From Bacteroidota bacterium (GTDB lineage Bacteria > Bacteroidota > Bacteroidia > Chitinophagales > Chitinophagaceae): a stretch of DNA of 64,000 nt. Shown in pieces: positions 57,156 through 64,000 of the stretch (its first letter is position 1; each line of letters begins with the position of its first letter). The translations under genes were made by a program, and so were the position numbers. Below the pieces are notes generated by a model, which saw only the letters and a list, made by a program, of their open reading frames with translations, searched no databases and was not told the origin of the DNA. Location of the stretch: positions 1-64,000 of the forward strand of contig JADJZY010000034.1 in NCBI GenBank assembly GCA_016715505.1, read 5' to 3'.

Positions 57156-59234
57156 TTAGTATTTTTTATTTTTCAGATACTCGTAAATTTCCACTTGAGA
57201 GCGAATTTTATCGGATTTGCCAGCAACTGCCTGATATCCATTGCGCTGTTCATTGTCAATCAAACGAGCTTTTACATTCTCCCTTAACTGAATATCCAGA
57301 ATATCTTTGAGCTCTGCTTTGATATCTTCCTGCAAAACTGGCACACTGGCTTCCACCCGATGGTCGATATTACGAACCATCCAATCCGCACTGGAAATAA
57401 AAACCAAATCCTGGGCTTTAAAATGAATCACACGGGCATGCTCTAAATATTCATCCACAATGCTGATAGCATGAATATTTTTTTTCCAATCCGGATGTGA
57501 TGAATGCGCACAACAAATACCACGAATTATCAATTCTGTATTCATGCCCATCTGTGCACATTTGTATATCGTACGAATCAAGGCCTCATCTGCCAAACTA
57601 TTTAATTTAATTTGCAAACCTGCTTCCTTTCCTTCTTTAAACAATTTTTGTTCCTGCAAAATAAACTGCTGAAATACACTTCTGGTTTGTACCGGCGATA
57701 CAATGAGGGTTTTACAAACTTTTAATTTTTCAGGATGCACGGGTTTTTCGATAAAATGAAAAACCTTAGATACATCGGCCATTACTTTTTTATTGGACGT
57801 CAACAAACAATGATCGCCGTAAACCTTTGCGGTATTTTCATTTAAATTTCCGGTGCTTACGAATCCATAGCTTTTCAAAACCTTACCTACCTTCTTCGTT
57901 ATTAAACACAATTTGGCATGCACTTTCATAGTTGGCAATCCATGAATCACCCGCACCCCTTCATCTTCTAAAACTCTCTTCCAGCGCAAGTTCGCCTCTT
58001 CATCGAATCGCGCACGTAACTCTAAAACCACCAATACCTTTTTCCCATTACGAACGGCATTCACCAAGGCATTCACCACCTTCGATTCCTTCGCCAATCG
58101 GTAACAGGTAATTTTAATGGTTTCCACAAAGGGATCAATCGCAGCTTCGCGCAATAAATCAATGATTGAATCAAATGAGTGATAAGGAAAATGCAACATC
58201 ACATCTCTTTGATCCAGCACATTTAAAATACGAATCGGCTGATGTAAAAGAGGATGTACAAATGGTTTTTTACGAGCTACTTTTTCATGAAAGACATCGC
58301 CCGGAAAATCCATAAAATCTTTAAAATTATGAATTCGTCCGCCAGGTATTAAATGATCCCGTTTGGTTAAGTTCAATAATTTACATAAATATGCCAGTAA
58401 GTTTTTCTGGATCGTTTTGTCATAAACCAAACGCACAGCTTTCCCCTTCTTCCTGTTTTTTAATCCCTTTTCGATCCGTTCGATAACATTGGTCTGTAAA
58501 TCGTCATCAATATCCAATTCTGCATCCCGGGTAACTTTAATGATATACCCTTCAAATAAATCAAAACCAAATTGAGTAAACAATTCAGGCAAACAACAAC
58601 GAATAATATCTTCCAATAAAATCACATGACGGTATCCCTTATGGCCCGGAATCACAAAAAATCGAGGCACACGATCTGTTGGTACCTCAATGAGGGCATA
58701 ACTATTCATGAAAGAATTTTGGGTATTGCCCAGCATACAAGCCATATAGATTGACTTATCATGTAAATTAGGTAATTCCGGAATACTCTCTATCATCAAC
58801 GGGAAAATATTGGTCCTTACTTTTTCATTAAAATAAGTTTGAACCAAATTCCTTTGTTGGGCATTTAATTGGGTGTCATTTAAAAAAGAAACCTTTTGTT
58901 CCTTCATGGCCACCAAAATCTCCTGAAAAGTTTTTTCGAATGATCGTTGCTGCTCCATTACAATGTCCTGAATTCGTTTCAGGATTTGCTCCGGATTTTC
59001 TTCAAGGTGCATTTTGGCATTCTTACCCAACATCATCATCCGATTCAGGGCCGCTACCCGAACCCGAAAGAACTCATCGAGATTATTGGAGAATATCCCC
59101 AAAAATTTCAAACGCTCCGCAATGGGCATTTCGGTGTCACCGGCTTCTTGTAATACCCTGGCGTTAAAGGCCAGCCAACTTATATCTCTGGTAAATAATT
59201 CCTGATTTTCAGAACGCTTCATCTCAATCGCCAA
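57156..59234 (-). CDS. ppk1: Polyphosphate kinase 1
   Basis: 692 residues. Opens with the PPK N domain (FTRDISWLAFNARVLQEA, LKFLGIFSNNLDEFFRVRVA). The middle domain has VIPGHKGY and MLHFPYHSFDSIIDLLREAA. The PLD-like core has the phospho-acceptor His in TMKVHAKLCLI, FVSTGNLNENTAKVYGD and RGICCAHSSHPDW. It makes polyphosphate from ATP at the membrane. The second PLD-like motif reads CCAHSSHPDW where many homologues have ICCLVPG, a lineage variation. It precedes ppx on the same strand. Confidence 0.95.
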   Translation of the reverse strand: MAIEMKRSENQELFTRDISWLAFNARVLQEAGDTEMPIAERLKFLGIFSNNLDEFFRVRVAALNRMMMLGKNAKMHLEENPEQILKRIQDIVMEQQRSFEKTFQEILVAMKEQKVSFLNDTQLNAQQRNLVQTYFNEKVRTNIFPLMIESIPELPNLHDKSIYMACMLGNTQNSFMNSYALIEVPTDRVPRFFVIPGHKGYRHVILLEDIIRCCLPELFTQFGFDLFEGYIIKVTRDAELDIDDDLQTNVIERIEKGLKNRKKGKAVRLVYDKTIQKNLLAYLCKLLNLTKRDHLIPGGRIHNFKDFMDFPGDVFHEKVARKKPFVHPLLHQPIRILNVLDQRDVMLHFPYHSFDSIIDLLREAAIDPFVETIKITCYRLAKESKVVNALVNAVRNGKKVLVVLELRARFDEEANLRWKRVLEDEGVRVIHGLPTMKVHAKLCLITKKVGKVLKSYGFVSTGNLNENTAKVYGDHCLLTSNKKVMADVSKVFHFIEKPVHPEKLKVCKTLIVSPVQTRSVFQQFILQEQKLFKEGKEAGLQIKLNSLADEALIRTIYKCAQMGMNTELIIRGICCAHSSHPDWKKNIHAISIVDEYLEHARVIHFKAQDLVFISSADWMVRNIDHRVEASVPVLQEDIKAELKDILDIQLRENVKARLIDNEQRNGYQAVAGKSDKIRSQVEIYEYLKNKKY

Positions 59235-59573
59235 AGATAATTGCCTGAGCGCTCATTTCATGTTAAGTTTTTTAACATTTGTTGTCGATTAGAACAGCAC
59301 ACATGCCATTGTTTCTAAGCGGTATTTTAATCCATCCAACTCCATAATATGCCTATATCATCAGCTATCCTAAAAGCATTTTGAAAAACAAACCCTTGTT
59401 TAATTCCATGTCAACTTTTTGGTGGAGTTGACTGATTCTTTAAATATTAAAGTTTCAAACATTCCTATTTACCGCAAACGCATCCTATTATCATTATTCT
59501 TTCATTTAGTATGGCCCCATTTTATATCCCTAAGCTTTTTAGGAAATATCCGAATTATCCTACCTGAATGCTT
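59235..59573. other. Divergent gap between ppk1 and panB
   Basis: About 340 nt holding the presumed promoters of both genes. Beyond the panB -7 box I see no conserved structure or gene. Confidence 0.45.
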
Positions 59574-59581
59574 TACTTTTG
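59574..59581 (+). promoter_or_regulatory. Promoter -7 box TACTTTTG before panB
   Basis: Perfect -7 match 16 nt before the ATG at 59598; no clear TTG at -33. Confidence 0.55.
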
Positions 59582-59597
59582 AACGATATTCTTCATC

Positions 59598-60424
59598 ATG
59601 AGCGTACACAACGAAAAAAAAGAATTTAAAAAAATCACGACCCATGCCTTGCTGGCGATGAAACAAAGGGGTGAAAAAATATCCATGCTCACGGCCTACG
59701 ATTTTTCGATGGCCACGATCCTTGACGATGCCGGTGTAGATATTCTGCTTGTTGGCGATAGTGCCAGTAACGTGATGGCTGGACATGAAACTACCTTACC
59801 TATCACGCTCGAGCAAATGATTTATCATGCATCTTCCGTCATTCGTGCAGTAAAAAGGAGCTTGGTAGTCGTAGATTTGCCTTTTGGCTCTTATCAGGGC
59901 AACTCCAGAGAAGCTTTAAATAAGTGCCATTCGTATCATGAAAGAGGCCGGCGCTCACTCGATCAAAATGGAAGGCGGTGAAGGAAATCATCGAATCCGT
60001 AAAACGAATCATTTCTGCCGGCGTGCCAATCATGGGCCACTTAGGACTTACACCTCAAAGCATTTATAAATTTGGTACGTACAATGTTCTTGCGCGCGAA
60101 GAAGCCGAGGCTGATGAACTCATGAATCATGCGCATCTTTTGCAGGAAGCCGGTTGTTTTGCTTTAGTGTTGGAAAAAATCCCGGCGACTTTGGGTCAAA
60201 AAGTAGCTGCATCCCTCAAAATTCCGGTCATTGGAATTGGAGCAGGTATGCATGTCGATGGACAGGTTTTGGTGATGCATGATATGCTGGGTATCAATAA
60301 AGAATTTAATCCTCGTTTCCTTCGCCGTTATCTAAACCTGTACGATCAGATTTTTGAGGCAACCAAACATTATATCGATGATGTGAAGTCTGGAGATTTC
60401 CCCAATGAAACGGAACAATATTAG
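59598..60424 (+). CDS. panB: 3-methyl-2-oxobutanoate hydroxymethyltransferase (two frameshifts)
   Basis: First frame: ISMLTAYDFSMATILDDAGVDILLVGDSASNVMAGHETTLPIT-type residues (key: LTAYD, VGDS, GHETTLPI) and VVDLPFGSYQGN. Then a surplus A near 59922 and a surplus G near 59983 shift it; between them AIRIMKEAGAHSIKMEGG is recognisable. The last frame has GVPIMGHLGLTPQS, LEKIPATLGQKV, VIGIGAG and VLVMHDMLG. It makes ketopantoate in pantothenate/CoA synthesis using methylene-THF and Mg2+. About 274 residues when repaired, a normal length. No panC is adjacent. Confidence 0.92.
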
Positions 60425-60493
60425 TACCTGCTAAAAACTTCAACCCCAATTTAGTCTTTTTTCGTTTCTTCAACTATCGGCAGAAGATTCGCA

Positions 60494-61635
60494 CTAAGGA
60501 TAAGCGACCGCCAATACCACTTGATTACTGACTATACGAATGGAGTCATTCACGTTTTGTTGATTGTATAAGTAGGTATCCAATGACCCACTAATTTTCA
60601 CGGTTTTATAGCCTTTCTCATTCGGGGCATAAGGTGTAAATCCGGTCAGGTTAAATACAACATTGCTACTTTGATTTACCCCTTTAATATTTTTGTAAGA
60701 TTTATATTCCACCCCATTTTTACGATAAGTAATGATACAGGCCGAAGCATTGATTCGGGGCATTACAGCAGTTAAGGTATTTACAGAAGTTGAATAGGAA
60801 TAATTGGCCAGGAAGGTGCTGGGCCCTATCCCAAATGCCACCTTTTTCGTGAAAGCTTTTGCTGTTCCGCAACTACCTCCATTTCCGGTCAATGTAATTG
60901 GATAGATGCCACTACTTTGATATAAATGCGTGTTGGATGGCCCGGTGCCAGTTGTTCCATCGCCAAAACTCCAAATATAGGAAGGGAAGGCGGCAATACT
61001 GGAAACATAAACATTCACCATATAAGTATTCGTATCTGGAGTCATATCAAATTGTGGCCGGCAAATCGATTCGGGTGTCACATCAATCCAATTCGACAAG
61101 GTATCTGTTTGCCCCTGATACTGATGAATCAAACTCACATTACGCATGCCACCACCTGTAAATACATGCACCGGAATGGGCAAGCTGGATGTCGTACCAT
61201 CTCCAAAATCCCAATGGAAAGTCCGAGAGAGGTATATGGGATAAACTGAAAAGTTTCAACTACAGTGGTATGAACAACCGAATCCAACGAAAACGAATGA
61301 AGTGCATTTGTGCCTAACAATTGATCCAGACTTGCCACCATGGTATTGCCTGAACTCATATCTACATCCTTGAGTTCAAATGACAGATAAGGTTCGCAGG
61401 TATCACAATTTTGTGGCGCCAGATAACTTTTAAGGCTCATCAGGTTTTGATCATCGCGGTAATAATCACTAAACATGTATAAGCCGTTCACGCCGGCTTG
61501 TAGTTTGGTGGATTCGCCATCAATTTGCCCGTCAAAATAAAACACCGGCTCTCCATTGCTCGAAGAGGGTATTTCTTTTTTGCTACACCCCAGCAATAAA
61601 CTGAGAAGAGCCAAGAAAAAATAGTGTCGTTTCAT
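60494..61635 (-). CDS. PKD-domain lipoprotein (frameshifted)
   Basis: From the ATG at 61635: lipoprotein signal (FFLALLSLLLGCSKKE), then an N-terminal beta domain. After a break near 61225-61232 two PKD-type motifs follow: FHWDFGDGTTSS and YIWSFGDGTTGTGPSNTHLY. A C-terminal beta-rich domain follows. About 380 residues. PKD domains mediate protein or glycan contacts at the surface. The gene follows the trans-envelope anti-sigma gene after about 78 nt on the same strand and could belong to its regulon or operon. Confidence 0.75.
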
Positions 61636-61712
61636 ATTCAAATTATATTTTTTAACCTTCATGATCTTCATCTGTGTGAATCCAATCATATCCGGTATTT
61701 TATTTACATGAA

Positions 61713-63399
61713 TCATTTTTGCCCATTTCTACTAAAACTATATTTAATACCAAGCCCAAATCGTGTTTGTCGATCCGTTGCATTATTCCCAAAATAAGCA
61801 TTGCGCGTAGCATCCAGTAAGCCTTGTTGATACCATAATGCAAAACTAATTTGATCATTGAGTTTGAATTGATAGCCGGCTTGCAGAAATAAATCCAAAG
61901 GATTAAATCCACTGCGGTATCCATACACCGATTTTGTATTCACTTGATTGTCCTGAACGGTTCCACTCACATCCAACGAATACGAAGCGCCAAATCCGGC
62001 TAATACATAATGGTTTTTCACCCACTCATAAAGGACACTCACCGGTAAATACATTTGCATCATTTTTTTATGTTCCACACTAAATACCGAACTATCCAAT
62101 CCAAACGAATAAACCTGAGTACTCCCTTGTTTTTGGGTATTTAATCCATTAAAATAGGTAAATCCAACATGGGCAGACATCGTCAATTTCTCGGCGATTT
62201 GTTTTTCCAGACCTGCTCCGACCAATGGGGCAAATCCATGGCTGTTCGACGGTTTAAAGTTCCCTGCATACCCATATTGGCATGGCATCCGGCCGTAATG
62301 AAGAATTTCATTGGCTGACCTTCAAAAGCCGGGCGAACTGGTTTAATTTCTTCCGAGGCAGAAGTATTGGCAACAGGAGCGTCATGAACTGGTTCATATT
62401 TGATAACTTTCACACTTTCCGCATATTCGGGTAGGTAGTTCTCCAATGCCGCAATATATCTTGGATTCGATTGACTCGGGTCAACGTTCTGACGTCGGGA
62501 ATAAGTGAATGAATCTTTCGCCTGCACCGTTTTACCATTTATCACGCGTGTATTTGGTGCCGGTTTTTCTGCTTCAGTTTTTTGAAGTTCTTTGTTGGCG
62601 GCTACCTCTGCGCTGTTTTCGTTGGATGGATTGGACTGATTCACCGGAGCATTTTCCAGCTTACCTAATTCCTGTTCTTTTAACTGCCCACTTTGTGAAG
62701 AAGAAGCTTTTTTGGGATTGGAATTTTTGGTTGAATTTTTCGTAGTTGCAGCCTCCGGAATCTGAGACATTTTCGTGCTTTTTTCTTTCTGATCCTTTGG
62801 CGCTTTTTGGGTAGTTTCAGGAATCTTCACATCCGATTGAATCCCGCTTTTGGAATTGGCCGGCTTCGCCATGTCAACTGCAGCATTCTGAGCCTTATCA
62901 TCGATTTGTTGCTGAGAAACTGACTTTTCAGCTTTGGGTAATCTAGCCGACTGAGATGGAGAAGGTGTTGATGAATTTCCATCGGCATTTTCTGCATCCG
63001 GCACCTGAGACACCTGAGTAGAAAGAGCAGTTTCTTTTTGTGATGTTTCTGTTGGGTTTTGACTTTCAGCGATAGATGTATTTTGTTTGGAATATCCTCA
63101 GCCTGTGAATTTTGCAATGTATCCAAGCCGGAATCCAGATTTTGACCTTGAGCCACGGCAATGGCTTGCTCCTGAGAATTGGGTTGAGTCGCTTTTTTAT
63201 ATACCAGGGCCGAAGTCCCAATAGCCAATAAGGCCAGAACAATGCCCAAGCCTTTACGCCACCAGGGCGAAGATTTTTTACCTTCTTCCTGATCGAGCAA
63301 TGACTCCATTTTTTGCCAATACTCCTCTTTGAAAGTGACCTCAGCCTCTTCCACCTGCCCTTTCAGGAAGTCGTCGAATAAGTGATTATTTTGTTTCAT
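61713..63399 (-). CDS. Dual-membrane-spanning anti-sigma factor (Dma-like), two frameshifts
   Basis: One gene in three frames. N-terminus in the cytosol (HLFDDFLKGQVEEAEVTFKE), then an inner-membrane helix at about residues 49-67 (KGLGIVLALLAIGTSALVY). A long Ser/Gln/Lys/Pro/Glu-rich, disordered linker of more than 200 residues follows, able to span the periplasm. Finally comes an outer-membrane beta-barrel (KFFITAGCHANMGMQG, FAPLVGAGLEKQIAEKL, HYVLAGFGASYSLDVSG, DLFLQAGYQFKL, RFGLGIKYSF). Breaks: one base lacking in an A run at about 63086-63090 and one near 62260-62264. About 563 residues. It overlaps the ECF sigma gene by 14 nt. This is the layout of the Dma proteins reported in Bacteroides thetaiotaomicron, where one protein senses outer-membrane state and holds a sigma factor. 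The assignment rests on architecture. Confidence 0.83.
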
Positions 63400-63991
63400 A
63401 CCTGCTCGTATTTAACACATAGTGATTTTCTTCTAGTTTTTGCGCCATTAGCTTTCGGGCTTTATGCAAATGCCAGCGGGAAGCTTCCTCGCTGATATCT
63501 AACATTTCGGCCACCTCCTTGTGGCTATAGCCGTCAATGGCAAATAAATTCAATACCTCCCGGGTTGTTTCAGGCAATTCCTGAATCAATTTAAAAATCT
63601 GCCCAGAATCCATTTTACTTTCAACAAAGTCAAAGTTGAAATGAGTATTCTGTACATTCGAATACTCAGTATCTATTGTAAATCGATTCCGCTCATTATA
63701 CTTCTTCTTACTTCGGTAAAAGTCGATACTGGTATTAACGGTTACCTGTTTCACCCAGGCCGGCAAGGTTTGCAGATCGCGCAATCCGCTTAAATTTTTC
63801 AATATTTTCAAAAAACTGGCATTCATAGCTTCCACGGCTTCGTCTTCATTGATGGTATATCGTTTGCACACTTTCATCATAATGGGAAAACAAAATTCAT
63901 ACAGCAAGCGTTGACTCTTGCGGTCATTCTGTTTACAGCCCTCTATGATTTGTTCACTTATCAAATGCCAGGTTTTGGGTAAAAATACCAT
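63386..63991 (-). CDS. ECF sigma factor paired with the Dma-like anti-sigma
   Basis: 201 residues, intact. Region 2: IIEGCKQNDRKSQRLLYEFC, EAVEAMNASFLKIL and LPAWVKQVTVNTSIDFYR. Region 4: LIQELPETTREVLNLFAIDGYSHKEVAEMLDISEEASRWHLHKARK (key: GYSHKEVAEMLDIS, RWHLHKARKLM). Between them lies a long acidic, Asn/Thr-rich segment. It recruits RNA polymerase to envelope-response promoters. Translationally coupled to the anti-sigma gene by the 14-nt overlap. Only 9 nt of upstream sequence lie within the window. Confidence 0.92.
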   Translation of the reverse strand: MVFLPKTWHLISEQIIEGCKQNDRKSQRLLYEFCFPIMMKVCKRYTINEDEAVEAMNASFLKILKNLSGLRDLQTLPAWVKQVTVNTSIDFYRSKKKYNERNRFTIDTEYSNVQNTHFNFDFVESKMDSGQIFKLIQELPETTREVLNLFAIDGYSHKEVAEMLDISEEASRWHLHKARKLMAQKLEENHYVLNTSRYETK

Positions 63992-64000
63992 TTTGCTTGT

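Noticed and set aside
4506..60424. Programmed ribosomal frameshifting in the broken genes
   Set aside because: The breaks go in both directions, are in unrelated gene families and lack slippery heptamers with a downstream structure. None of the families is known to use recoding.
1..64000. CRISPR arrays, tRNA and rRNA genes, insertion sequences
   Set aside because: No spaced direct repeats, no tRNA T-loop-type sequence with cloverleaf context, no rRNA segment and no transposase were seen by eye. The only tandem repeats are within the fibre gene.

Overview
The window is a Bacteroidota chromosome segment, probably a free-living member of the Chitinophagia/Saprospiria/Sphingobacteriia side of the phylum. 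Sequence evidence: type IX secretion (T9SS) C-terminal domain, DUF4295, IPExxxVDY, DUF4293 and DUF1573 proteins, META-domain lipoproteins, moderately low GC, almost no Shine-Dalgarno sites, and recurrent TAnnTTTG -7 boxes (mostly TACTTTTG) with a TTTG about 17-23 nt upstream. These are hallmarks of the Bacteroidota primary sigma factor. I see no tRNA, rRNA, CRISPR array, prophage or insertion sequence.

Layout. 0.3-2.5 kb: small membrane protein, GIN-domain (DUF2807) protein, ECF sigma factor and a small membrane protein. 2.5-10 kb: DEAD-box helicase, NlpC/P60 hydrolase, CpcT-like secreted protein, NamZ (DUF1343) muramidase, GT-C-like membrane protein, amino-acid permease. 10-15 kb: HSDR_N protein, MgtE, ribosomal proteins L28-L33-DUF4295, DUF2238 protein, XRE-Fic protein. 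15.4-15.84 kb: homopolymer-rich stretch that looks like bad sequence. 16-25 kb: methyltransferase, second DEAD-box helicase, biotin carboxylase, TrhO, Pcm, fused 2-oxoacid dehydrogenase E1. 25-38 kb: two DUF1573 proteins, FtsX-like permease, GNAT, TypA between two META proteins, fatty-acid hydroxylase, Frr, a T9SS cargo with a CxxCH motif, TrmB, an alkyltransferase-like protein, S41 protease. 38-46 kb: NuoF, porin, Kup K+ transporter with a KdpE/KdpD-like two-component pair. 46-56 kb: GNAT, M42 peptidase and an 8-kb gene for a secreted collagen-like fibre ending in an S74 endosialidase-chaperone domain. 56-64 kb: Ppx-Ppk polyphosphate pair, PanB, PKD lipoprotein, and an ECF sigma factor with a one-polypeptide trans-envelope anti-sigma factor (inner-membrane segment, long linker, outer-membrane barrel).

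The most notable system is the last: 61.7-64.0 kb encodes, after two obvious single-base errors are repaired, a dual-membrane-spanning anti-sigma factor of the Dma kind reported in Bacteroides, next to its sigma factor. The collagen-like S74 fibre is second.

Caution: at least fifteen genes, many of them housekeeping, carry isolated single-base frameshifts or in-frame stops with conserved sequence on both sides; several lie in homopolymers. I read most as uncorrected sequencing errors. Such genes are listed over their full inferred extent with the break position stated.
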